From the NCBI GenBank assembly GCA_964646605.1, contig CAZYEX010000003.1:8920-72919 (forward strand): a stretch of DNA of 64,000 nucleotides. Direction: 5' to 3'. This DNA comes from SBAX01 sp964646605. Lineage in GTDB: Bacteria; Planctomycetota; Phycisphaerae; UBA1845. Made by a program: the position numbers and the translations under genes. The notes under the pieces were generated by a model that worked only from the letters and a program-made list of their open reading frames with translations, was not told the DNA's origin and did not search any database. Below are positions 44,601 through 52,042 of the stretch, in pieces (position 1 is the first letter of the stretch; the number at the start of each line of letters is the position of its first letter).

Positions 44601-44991
44601 ACCGCGCCGCGGTCTCGAAGGGCGTCGCCGCGACGTCGAATCGGCTCAAACGCAGATTTGTGAGTCCTGTCAGATAACTCGTGGCCGATGACTCAGGTTC
44701 GACGCCGGCCGCGCGGGCCAGAGCGTCCAAGGCAGCCGGAGCATTATTCGCCAAGAGTTGTGCGCGGGCGAGGTTCCGCCAGGCGACGGGCGATTGGTCA
44801 TCGCGCTCAACGGCTTGGCTGAGCGCCTCGATGGCCTTGGCGGACTCGCGGTTCTCCAAGTAGGCCTTGCCCAGGTTCATTAACCTCACGAATTCGCCCG
44901 CGTCCTCCCCAGTTGCCGTGGCGCAGAGAAAAAGCGTCAGCGAGATCGAACCCAACACGACCATGCCCACGGCAATGCCCCCACGGTGCAT
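41695..44991 (-). CDS. Exported TPR and FG-GAP repeat protein
   Basis: The 1098-residue protein has a signal peptide (IAVGMVVLGSISLTLFLCATATG), then about four TPR units (LGKAYLENRESAKAIEALSQ, LARAYQTAGRTDKAVEQLKE), and then a beta-propeller region of FG-GAP/VCBS repeats with Asp-rich loops (DYEHDGDLDLLLGG, DLDNDGQADVLLLSG, DVDTDGDSDLLLVA). A UnbV/ASPIC-like stretch (LKLVTVKTNPTGLGTHVELR) follows. The last ~400 residues, from VLEKNVATGSCPFLYAWDG, are a conserved-looking domain with no known function. Such proteins are surface binders rather than enzymes. It stands alone, divergent from the cupredoxin gene. Confidence 0.85.
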   Translation of the reverse strand: MHRGGIAVGMVVLGSISLTLFLCATATGEDAGEFVRLMNLGKAYLENRESAKAIEALSQAVERDDQSPVAWRNLARAQLLANNAPAALDALARAAGVEPESSATSYLTGLTNLRLSRFDVAATPFETAARLDPHSATVRYQLARAYQTAGRTDKAVEQLKETLRLDPQHGSAHYKLANFARQAGDQAGFQKHNLEFLRLRKLFGDETRTAEMLERCVYTQPESAPLPVSPQEPGIEVRFVAAGEETGDAVAVLEMDDEGRYEFVVVESDRVALMKFAPSGKFEIKPVETSLPAGAKYTSCIVGDFHNDVPAAERYDAKVHAKNDVLLLGPGGVCLLKRTGPLVFANVTEAAGLSGIQARHARWVDYEHDGDLDLLLGGSEGIALWQNNGDARFENVTTRVGITPTGGVSDVAVVDLDSNMAVDLVVARSDQPAWVFENQRAGRFAPMKEPPGPWPAARQILTNDLDNDGQADVLLLSGSQSVVLYGGRADRRRIELRDIEPTAAAWLDYDNDARLDLVVVGRLDRAPPGGGVQVWRNPGAKGDWTNVSETLGLSAMTFAPMREVLAADVDTDGDSDLLLVAEGGGLRWLRNDGGNANRQLKLKLVTVKTNPTGLGTHVELRQGPFWVTRSVDSLPVEIGVEKHSRLDALQTLWTNGVVDNQIDVVPTAKPLTVLEKNVATGSCPFLYAWDGAGFRFVTDILGNSPIGLSLSRDVLLPADPDEIAWIGDSGSFSSRSGRYTLQVTEEFREVLYLDEAKLLAVDHPSDVEVHSTDKIMSPPFPPSDVRALGSRRSLTSAMGDDGRDRTEALREIDGVFAEPGAPLPPPYRGMCHPMTLTLDFAALDAGKPWVLALTGWLQYGDASTNIAMSQNRALTILPPTLSVETSADQWTPLDVVVGMPAGKTKTILCDLAGKLPSNARRLRLTTSFEIRWDRIALFERRPANDRRIHSLSPASAQLIWRGFSEIRSRAPGHPTTPDHARVSDSPPWRTTLQGWCTRYGDVLPLLTSRDDALAILNAGDALTLEFDAASLPPIPDGMRRSLFFYSVGWDKDSDHNVVDGDLVAPLPSGNPSSRTSDDAWQVEYNTRFVPAGRFTPAR

Positions 44992-45160
44992 AAGAGCCCC
45001 CTAATCGCCACACGAGTCGAATTCGCCCCGTAGGTTATAGACGGCGTGCAAGGAAACGCCAGCGATTCCACATGATCAAAGGGCGGGCTCCGATGGAGCG
45101 CACCGCCATAGCAGGGGGATTTTTTTGACGAGGTGCGAAACCGTTTCCGTGGATAGCCAA

Positions 45161-46657
45161 ATGCGCGTCGCACCCGGTCGCCGCCGGGCGATGCCTATGT
45201 GGGGCGTGCCGGCGTTCCTCGGAGCGTGTGCGGTAATCACACAATCCACGTTCGCCCAGACAACCACGCATCGGGTCGAGCTTCGCAGCAGCACGTTCGT
45301 ACCGGCCAACCTGACCATTCGCCTGGGGGACACCGTGCATTGGGTATGGGTCACGGGCTTCCATAACGTGGAAAGCGGCGTGGTGGACGCCGGACTCATC
45401 GCCCATCCCGACGGTCGGTTCCGATCCGGGGATCCAACGCCCACGCCGGGTGCGACTTTCGATGTGACTTTCGACGCGGCTTTTCTTGCCGACCATCCGG
45501 CGCCGGGGCGAAGCTATCCCTATTACTGCATCGCTCACGCCGATGCCGGGATGGTGGGGACCATTGGCGTCGTCGATTGCCTGACGGGTTCGGACTGCCC
45601 CGACGCGAACCCTTGCACGGACGATCTTTGCCAGAGCGGCGTCTGCAGCCATGTCTTCAACACGTCGCCGTGCGACGACGGCAACCCCTGCACCAGCGGG
45701 GACATTTGCAACAACGGCGTGTGCGGCGGATCGCCGGTGGCCGGCTGCTGCCGCGCGCATGCGGACTGCAACGATGGGAACGTTTGCACGAACGATGCTT
45801 GCGAGGGCAGCGTCTGTCGCAGCACGCCGGGACCCAACGTTCCCTGCGACGACGGAAACTCCTGCACGGGTCCGGACGCGTGCGCGCAAGGGATTTGTAT
45901 CGGAACGCCGTTGACGACCTGCTGCCGATCCGACCGCGATTGCGACGACGCCTTGGCCTGTACGGACGATCGTTGCATCGGGGGATCGTGCGTCAACCCC
46001 GCCAACGACGCGGCCTGCGATGACGACGATCTATGCACGGCGGACGACACATGCGTCGAAGGCGTGTGCCTGGGTGAGCGGATCGAAGACTGTTGCCGCA
46101 CCAATGCCGATTGTCCGTCACTTCCATGCACCACCGCCCGTTGCGTGCGGAATCAATGCGTTGTGACTCCGTTGCCCGACTGTGAACCCTGCACGGAGGC
46201 CGCGGATTGCGACGACGACGACGTGTGTACCGCCGACCGCTGCACGGCTGGCGTGTGTCAATCGTCCTCCAACGCGGCGGACTGTGACGACGCCGATCCC
46301 TGCACGGAAAACGACCGCTGCACGGCGGGCGCCTGCGTCGGAAACCCGATCGAGAACTGCTGCGTTGTTTCCGATCCATGCGACGATCACGACGAGTGTA
46401 CGGAAGATTTCTGTGCTTCGAAGGAATGTCGCCATACCCCGATCCCCGATTGCGGACAGCCCAATCCCGGCGATCAGGACGACCCGCCCGACGACGAGAC
46501 CGACGCCCTGCCCGTGGACGATGAACCGCCCGCGCCGCGGCCGACCCCTCGCCCCGCGGTTTGCGGGGCCTTGGGTCTCATCCCTCTCGCACTATTCGCC
46601 GTCATGGTGGTTGTGGGCCGAAAACTCATCTGCCCGCGGCGAGTGAGGGTGCGTTGA
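45161..46657 (+). CDS. Cupredoxin domain fused to Cys-rich DxCT repeats, membrane-tailed
   Basis: The 498-residue protein has a signal peptide ending STFA. A plastocyanin-like domain of ~110 residues follows, with His in GFHNVESGV and a Cys-x-x-His-x4-Met run in YYCIAHADAGMVG, the full set of type-1 copper ligands. About seven Cys-rich units of ~45 residues come next, each with a D(x)CT(x)D core (NPCTDDLCQSGVC, NVCTNDACEG, DVCTADRCTAGVC). A Pro/Asp-rich stretch leads to a last helix preceded by VCGALG and followed by Arg-rich CPRRVRVR. It probably moves electrons or holds copper at the cell surface. ATG 45161 is the best of several starts. Its stop overlaps the next start (TTGA). Confidence 0.8.
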   Translation: MRVAPGRRRAMPMWGVPAFLGACAVITQSTFAQTTTHRVELRSSTFVPANLTIRLGDTVHWVWVTGFHNVESGVVDAGLIAHPDGRFRSGDPTPTPGATFDVTFDAAFLADHPAPGRSYPYYCIAHADAGMVGTIGVVDCLTGSDCPDANPCTDDLCQSGVCSHVFNTSPCDDGNPCTSGDICNNGVCGGSPVAGCCRAHADCNDGNVCTNDACEGSVCRSTPGPNVPCDDGNSCTGPDACAQGICIGTPLTTCCRSDRDCDDALACTDDRCIGGSCVNPANDAACDDDDLCTADDTCVEGVCLGERIEDCCRTNADCPSLPCTTARCVRNQCVVTPLPDCEPCTEAADCDDDDVCTADRCTAGVCQSSSNAADCDDADPCTENDRCTAGACVGNPIENCCVVSDPCDDHDECTEDFCASKECRHTPIPDCGQPNPGDQDDPPDDETDALPVDDEPPAPRPTPRPAVCGALGLIPLALFAVMVVVGRKLICPRRVRVR

Positions 46658-47388
46658 GCTACGTTCGGACTCCGATCCTCACGGGGTTGGTCATGGGTCT
46701 GGCCTGCACGTTCGCCGGCGATCGACCGGCGACTTCGCAACCCCAACCCGGTAAGTCGGTGGGCGTCCGCCGCGCCTCGATGCCCTTCACCTACGTGGGC
46801 ACCAAGAAATGCCGGATGTGCCATACCGCCCAATACGAATCTTGGAAAGAGTCGCCCAAGGGGCAGTCGTGGGAGGCGCTCAAACCGGGACATGGTGCGG
46901 CGGCGAAGATCGGCGCCGGGTTGGATCCAGCCAAGGACTACACGCAGGACGCCTCCTGCCTGCCCTGCCACAGCGCTGGATTCGGTCAACCGGGCGGCTA
47001 CGCCGTCGCCCCGCCCTCCGACGGAAAGGCGCTGCGGGCGGGGTCGGCGCGAACCGGAGCCGCGTGCGAGGCATGCCACGGTCCGGGCAGCGGATTCGTG
47101 CCCATCATGGAGGAAATCTATCGCACCGGGCGAACCTTCGACCGCAAGGAATTGTTCGACGCCGGGCGACGGGTGGTCGACGCCGCCGTTTGTGCCCAGT
47201 GCCACAACGAGCACGCACGCTGCATGATGTCGAAGTCCGCCGACGGAAGCCTCCTTCCGCCGGTCGACATGGGCGTCGACCTCAACGATCGACGAGGCTA
47301 TCACGCGAAACTTCCTCATGTGGCGGTTCGAACGCCAACAGACAACCCTGGCGACGCGGACGACGAAAGTCCCGCGGAAACGCCCTGA
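46654..47388 (+). CDS. Exported tetrahaem c-type cytochrome
   Basis: The 244-residue protein starts at TTG 46654, overlapping the cupredoxin stop, with GAGGG four bases upstream. After a signal peptide (PILTGLVMGLACTFAG) it has four CxxCH haem sites: KKCRMCHTAQY, ASCLPCHSAGF, AACEACHGPGS and AVCAQCHNEH. The layout resembles cytochrome c-554-type multihaem proteins. ALKPGHGAA and HARCM supply candidate distal His ligands. It should carry electrons in the periplasm, probably with the cupredoxin and the monohaem lipoprotein that flank it. Confidence 0.87.
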   Translation: MSYVRTPILTGLVMGLACTFAGDRPATSQPQPGKSVGVRRASMPFTYVGTKKCRMCHTAQYESWKESPKGQSWEALKPGHGAAAKIGAGLDPAKDYTQDASCLPCHSAGFGQPGGYAVAPPSDGKALRAGSARTGAACEACHGPGSGFVPIMEEIYRTGRTFDRKELFDAGRRVVDAAVCAQCHNEHARCMMSKSADGSLLPPVDMGVDLNDRRGYHAKLPHVAVRTPTDNPGDADDESPAETP

Positions 47389-47413
47389 GGCGTTCATGGA
47401 GAGGATGATGACG

Positions 47414-47875
47414 ATGTCCTTGTTGTGCCAACGAAATCAGACCGGAGTTCTCGTTCTATCGGCCGTGACGGTCGGCCTGCTCGCCTGCGGCCTCGCCTGC
47501 CAAGAAAGTCTGCAGGACAGCGAACCGCCGCCTCCACGGGGCGGAACCGTCTCCTTCGAACAAGACCTCGTCCCGCTCTTGCGAACCGCATGCACCGGTT
47601 GCCACAGCCCGGGCGGTTCCGCCGCTATTAGCGGAATCCCCATGATCCTCACCGCCGACCAAGCCTATGACGCCATCGTGGCCCAACCTAGCGTGCAGGA
47701 TCCCGCTTGGACTCTCGTGGTCCCGGGCGATGCGGAAAGCAGCCTGCTCTACCTGAAGGTCAGCTCCGACACTCCGCCGGTGGGCGTGCGCATGCCGCGT
47801 TTTTCACCCGTCCTTTCGGCCACGCAGATCGGGTTGATCCGCGACTGGATCGATCAGGGGGCGCTGAACAATTAG
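47414..47875 (+). CDS. Monohaem cytochrome c lipoprotein
   Basis: The 153-residue protein starts at ATG 47414, nine bases after GAGAGG, with four in-frame ATGs nearby. MSLLCQRNQTGVLVLSAVTV leads to a lipobox (LLACG or GLACQ). One haem site CTGCH lies in LLRTACTGCHSPGG, and VGVRMPRF supplies the Met ligand. The pattern is that of planctomycete cytochrome c domains (SFEQDLVPLLRTACTGCH, IRDWIDQGA). It is 25 bases after the tetrahaem gene and is likely the lipid-anchored last member of the electron-transfer set. Confidence 0.85.
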   Translation: MSLLCQRNQTGVLVLSAVTVGLLACGLACQESLQDSEPPPPRGGTVSFEQDLVPLLRTACTGCHSPGGSAAISGIPMILTADQAYDAIVAQPSVQDPAWTLVVPGDAESSLLYLKVSSDTPPVGVRMPRFSPVLSATQIGLIRDWIDQGALNN

Positions 47876-49182
47876 GCAGGACGGACGCGACCCGGGCCTG
47901 CGTAGCGGAATAGCCCGGCCAGGATCACCCAGACCATCAACGGGACGATGAATCCCACGCCGCAGGCGCGAGGCTGTGGTGCGGTCGGGCCGCCACCGAC
48001 CTCACCGTCGCCATCTCCATTTGCGGGTTGGCCGTCCGGATCGGCTGGTTCGCCGTCCGGATCCGTGCCGTCGGTTGGCTCGTCGTCGGGAGGATCGCCG
48101 CCCGTGCTGTCGCCCGGCTCGCACCCCTCGAGACCGGCGTTGACGATCTCCGGGTTGTCGGGGCATTCATCGCAGGCGTCGCCCGCGCCGTCCTGGTCCG
48201 AATCCAACTGATCGGGGTCGGCGAGGCCGGGGCAGACGTCCACGCAATCCACCACCCCGTCGGAATCGTCATCGTCGGCGTCCTCGAGTCCGCACCCGCA
48301 CAACCCCGGTTCCGTCTTGGCGAGATCGTTCGGACAACCGTCGCACGCATTGCCGACGCCGTCGCCGTCCGCGTCGAGTTGATCGGGATTGGCCAGGACC
48401 GGGCAATTGTCCACGTCGCCACAGACCGCATCGGCGTCGGTGTCGAAATCGGGGTCGTCGGGACATTGCAATGCGGTCACGGTGAACGTCTCGCCCGCGT
48501 TGTTGGTGAGGATCGCGGCCCCTGCCGTGAGCACGTAGTCGGCGGCATTGTTGCTGCTCTTGGCGTCGTCGGACCCTCGAAACAAAAGCGCTTGCAGGCT
48601 TGTCCTGGGCAGGGGGCCCGGATAGGGCGGACCAAAGTCACCGTCGTCGTCGTTGGTCAGGGCCCCGCCCGCCGGTCCGAGATAGGCCGCCCCGCCCCAA
48701 CTCAGACGCCACACCAGGAGCGTCCCGTCATCGTTCTCGAAGAGCAGCGTTCCGGACGTCAGGTAGGCCTCGGGGATCGTGTTCGTCAGCAGGAAGTCCG
48801 GCGTGACCGCAGGAGCCGTGTAGACGGTCATTTTCGCGCTGACCGCAAGAACCCGCATGCCGCGAACGCCGTTGGTCACGTCGGTGTCGAAATCGGCCAG
48901 AACCACGGCGTTTTCACCGTTGGCGTCCGCGGCCAGCAGGCGTGCCCCGTTCACAAAGTTCTGGCTGTTGGAGCGCATACGAAGCTGAATGGCCTGGGCC
49001 TTTGGGTCGCCATTGACCCCAGCGACCACCTGCTCGATTTGCATGAAATGGAACGACCCAAACGCAGGTTGCCATCCAAGTGCGAACGCGGCGATCGCCA
49101 CGCACATGCGCCGACGGTCCGTCATCGCATCGCTCGAACGGCGCGGGCCTCGAGACTGGTCGGATTTTCGTACTCGTTGCAT
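47872..49182 (-). CDS. Exported TSP3-repeat protein with membrane tail
   Basis: The 436-residue protein starts at ATG 49182 with GGAG nine bases upstream. A long basic N-region (MQRVRKSDQSRGPRRSSDAM) leads to a hydrophobic signal core. The first ~230 residues are beta-rich and unrecognised (FHFMQIEQVVAGVNGDPKA). Calcium-binding thrombospondin type-3 repeats follow (DADAVCGDVDNCPVLANPDQ, DADGDGVGNACDGCPNDL, DSDQDGAGDACDECPDNPE). A Gly/Asp/Pro-rich linker leads to a final helix after RACGVGFIVPLMVW and an Arg tail, like the end of the cupredoxin protein. Its stop overlaps the monohaem cytochrome stop by four bases. Confidence 0.82.
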   Translation of the reverse strand: MQRVRKSDQSRGPRRSSDAMTDRRRMCVAIAAFALGWQPAFGSFHFMQIEQVVAGVNGDPKAQAIQLRMRSNSQNFVNGARLLAADANGENAVVLADFDTDVTNGVRGMRVLAVSAKMTVYTAPAVTPDFLLTNTIPEAYLTSGTLLFENDDGTLLVWRLSWGGAAYLGPAGGALTNDDDGDFGPPYPGPLPRTSLQALLFRGSDDAKSSNNAADYVLTAGAAILTNNAGETFTVTALQCPDDPDFDTDADAVCGDVDNCPVLANPDQLDADGDGVGNACDGCPNDLAKTEPGLCGCGLEDADDDDSDGVVDCVDVCPGLADPDQLDSDQDGAGDACDECPDNPEIVNAGLEGCEPGDSTGGDPPDDEPTDGTDPDGEPADPDGQPANGDGDGEVGGGPTAPQPRACGVGFIVPLMVWVILAGLFRYAGPGRVRPA

Positions 49183-49344
49183 GGGTCTTTCTCCGACCGT
49201 AGCCGTGGTTCCCGATTCTAAGTGTTCCCCTTATCGGCCGTTGGGGGGAACCCTGAACACTTGCCCCGCGGTTTCCGACACCTACGCAGGGCTGCGCAAA
49301 GCCCCACGGCAGGAGGCCACGGCAAGCTATGGGAGTCGGTCGCG

Positions 49345-49935
49345 GTGTACACGAACCGGGGCCGTGAAACATCCATCCCAAGGGGCGGTTCCTGCGCCCC
49401 GGGAGGTCCCACGCGCCCACCCCGGCGCGTCGGTTTCAGTCTTGTCGAACTGGTCATCGTCGTGGTCATCATTGGCGTGATCGCAGGCATCGCAGTTTCG
49501 CGTTCTGCCGCCGCGGCCCGAGGCGCCGACGAGTCGTCGTTGGTGGGGAGCTTGTCGGCCATGCGCCAGGCCATCGACGTCTACGCCGCCGAGCACGGCG
49601 GGGTCTTCCCCGGCGTCTTGGCGGACGGGAGCGGCGGCGGACCGAACTCCGCCGCGTCGTTCGTCAGCCAAATGACTCAATACTCCAGCTACGATGGACA
49701 GGTCTCCGCATCCCGCGACACAGCCCATCCTTACGGTCCCTACCTCCGCCGTGTACCCCCGTTGCCAGTGTGCGATCACCGCGGCAGCACGACGGTCGCG
49801 GTCGATGCGGCCAACTCCCCTCCCCTGGTCGTCCCCGGCAGCGACGGATGGGTGTACAACCCCGCCAGCGGCGAAATCATCGCCAACTGCGACGACGCCA
49901 ACCGCGACGGCACCCGCGCCTACGACGAGTATTAA
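49345..49935 (+). CDS. Type II secretion/type IV pilin-like protein
   Basis: The 196-residue protein starts at GTG 49345, nine bases after GGGAG. The prepilin motif GFSLVELVIVVVIIGVIAGIA, with Glu5 after the cut, follows a 28-residue basic leader. The globular part has AMRQAIDVYAAEHGGVFPG, typical of GspG-like pseudopilins. It is divergent from the TSP3 gene and converges with the tad operon. The tad pilins are a different class, so this protein probably belongs to another assembly system. Confidence 0.85.
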   Translation: MYTNRGRETSIPRGGSCAPGGPTRPPRRVGFSLVELVIVVVIIGVIAGIAVSRSAAAARGADESSLVGSLSAMRQAIDVYAAEHGGVFPGVLADGSGGGPNSAASFVSQMTQYSSYDGQVSASRDTAHPYGPYLRRVPPLPVCDHRGSTTVAVDAANSPPLVVPGSDGWVYNPASGEIIANCDDANRDGTRAYDEY

Positions 49936-50044
49936 CGAGGCTGTTGGGACCGCGGGTGGAGCAGGACCTGCGGCCTTTTCCCGATAGAACGGCAACCCGC
50001 CCGGTGCTGTGCTCCGGGCAGTTTTTGCGGCGATCACCGCGTGA

Positions 50045-50998
50045 TTACAGCAAACCCGGCGTATTCCCCAGAGCCTCGATCATCTTGAGCGCCGCGGGTC
50101 CAGCGAGGACCACGAGAATGGCGGGGAAGATGAACAGGATGAGCGGGGCCATGAGCTTCACCGTGGTCTTCTGGGCACGTTCCTCGGCCGCCTGACGGCG
50201 CTTGACGCGGAGGGCGTCGGACTGGTTTCGCAAAGCCTTGGCGATGCTGGTGCCAAACCGTTCGGCCTGATTGATGATGGCCACGAGGGAGCGAACTTCG
50301 TCCAGACCTGTTCGAGTGCCGAGGTTTGCCAGCGCCTCGTTGCGGGGAATGCCCATCTGGCTTTCCATGGTGACCATTTGGAGTTCCTCGGAGAGAGCGG
50401 GATGGACCTTGGTCATCTCGTCGCCGACTCGTTGAAAAGCGGCGTCCAGACCGAGCCCTGACTCGACGGAGATGACCATCATGTCCAAGGTATCGGGCAG
50501 GCCGTTGCGGATTTTTTCCTTGCGTTTGGCGACGGCGGAACCAAGCCAGATGTTGGGGGCGAGGAAACCGAATCCTACGCCGCACATGATGATGCCGATC
50601 CCGTTTTCGATGGAGGTTCCCTTGGCCCAGACGTATCCGGCGGCGCAAATCCCGATCAACACGGCCATGACCGTCTTGCTCGCCAGGAAGGTCGTGGGGG
50701 CGTTCTCGCCTCGCAGACCGGCCGTGGCGAGTTTGATGCGGAGCTTGGACATTTGGGCCACGTCGCCCTTCATCGAGGGGCGGATGGCCATGGGGGCGAC
50801 GGTGTCGAACACCCTCTTGGCGACCGACTCCTTGGCCTGTTGGCGCAGCTCGCGGAGGTTGGCTTGACCGCGCCGGCCGGTCATGCGGCGTTGGATGGCC
50901 TCGCCTTCGTCGCTGGGCTTGGGCCAGAAGGCATAGACGATCAGCACGATGCTGACCACCACCATCCCGCCGAGTATGTACATCGCCGTGGTATTCAT
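50045..50998 (-). CDS. tadC: Tad pilus inner-membrane protein TadC
   Basis: The 317-residue protein has the GspF-like domain with DTLDMMVISVESGLGLDAAF and LVAIINQAERFGTSIAKALR, and flanking membrane helices (MYILGGMVVVSIVLIVYAFW at the start, LMAPLILFIFPAILVVLAG at the end). It forms the inner-membrane platform with TadB. ATG 50998 has GGAGG upstream. It is the last gene of the tad locus, 15 bases from tadB. Confidence 0.93.
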   Translation of the reverse strand: MNTTAMYILGGMVVVSIVLIVYAFWPKPSDEGEAIQRRMTGRRGQANLRELRQQAKESVAKRVFDTVAPMAIRPSMKGDVAQMSKLRIKLATAGLRGENAPTTFLASKTVMAVLIGICAAGYVWAKGTSIENGIGIIMCGVGFGFLAPNIWLGSAVAKRKEKIRNGLPDTLDMMVISVESGLGLDAAFQRVGDEMTKVHPALSEELQMVTMESQMGIPRNEALANLGTRTGLDEVRSLVAIINQAERFGTSIAKALRNQSDALRVKRRQAAEERAQKTTVKLMAPLILFIFPAILVVLAGPAALKMIEALGNTPGLL

Positions 50999-51013
50999 CG
51001 TCGAGCGCCTCCA

Positions 51014-52015
51014 TCACACCTTGATGTTCACGATCCAGCGGATCATGGCGATGCCCATGAGCTGCATGCCGAAGGCCACCATGAGCATAATCTGTCCGCG
51101 AGGTTCCTCGAGCAACACGCGGGCATAGTTGGGATTCAGGTACATCGAAGCCACGAAGACCACCGTCGGAAGGGAGAACAGCACCCAGCCCGACAAGCGT
51201 CCTTCGGCGGTCAGCCCGCGCACCAGACCGGCGAGCTCGATCCGTTCGCGGATGACGCCGCTAATGTTGTCCAGCACTTCGGCGAGGTCCCCGCCGGTCT
51301 GCCGTTGGATCATCACCGCGGTCACGAAGAATCGAACGTCGAGCGAATCGACGCGCTCGGCCATGGACTGCAAGGCATCTTCGATCTTCACGCCGAGGTT
51401 CTGTTCGTGGTAGACCTGGGCGAATTCCGTGGCGATGGGAGCAGGCATCTGTTCGTAGATCGTCTGCACCGCTCCGGCCAGGGAATGTCCGGCCCGCAGC
51501 GCTTGACCCATCATCTCGAACACGTCCGGCAACTGTTGGGAAAGTTTGGTCATGCGTCTCTTCCGCCGCATACTCAGCCACAGCAGCGGAAGAATGAGGA
51601 TGGCCCCGCCGCAGCCTACGGCCGCAAACACACTCACCTGCAACGCCCAAAGGACCAGCATGGTCAGGATCGCCGCACCGCTCATGTTCAACAACATCTG
51701 CGGCGCGGACCAATCCAAGTCCGCCTGATCCAAGAGAGTCTGCAACTTGGGAATGAACTTGAATTTTCCAACGAGGCTGTCGGCAAAGGTTCCGGCCTGC
51801 CCCAGCCCTCCCCGTCGCACAATGGTCGCGGTGGCCTTATCGCGCTTGGCGGTCTCTCCGCGCAGACGTTCTTGCATCCGTTTCGCCTGGGACGTCTTGC
51901 TCTCCGCGAGCACTTGGAAGATGCCATAGGCGAGCAACAACGACCCGACCATCGGCAAGATGTAGGCCCAGACGTCGGAGGCAGCCAGGGTCAGCGTTTG
52001 GGTCCATTGATCCAT
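51014..52015 (-). CDS. tadB: Tad pilus inner-membrane protein TadB
   Basis: The 333-residue paralogue of TadC has QLPDVFEMMGQALRAGHSLA and MIQRQTGGDLAEVLDNISGV, with helices VWAYILPMVGSLLLAYGIF and AILTMLVLWALQVSVFAAVG. ATG 52015 follows GGAGG by ten bases. It partners TadC and is driven by the TadA ATPase encoded 27 bases upstream. Confidence 0.93.
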   Translation of the reverse strand: MDQWTQTLTLAASDVWAYILPMVGSLLLAYGIFQVLAESKTSQAKRMQERLRGETAKRDKATATIVRRGGLGQAGTFADSLVGKFKFIPKLQTLLDQADLDWSAPQMLLNMSGAAILTMLVLWALQVSVFAAVGCGGAILILPLLWLSMRRKRRMTKLSQQLPDVFEMMGQALRAGHSLAGAVQTIYEQMPAPIATEFAQVYHEQNLGVKIEDALQSMAERVDSLDVRFFVTAVMIQRQTGGDLAEVLDNISGVIRERIELAGLVRGLTAEGRLSGWVLFSLPTVVFVASMYLNPNYARVLLEEPRGQIMLMVAFGMQLMGIAMIRWIVNIKV

Positions 52016-52042
52016 AGGTGTTGATCCTCCGCGATGGCGACC

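Noticed and set aside
48028..49221. 397-codon rightward frame
   Set aside because: Antisense to the TSP3-repeat gene; the Val/Gly-rich product mirrors Asp-rich codons.
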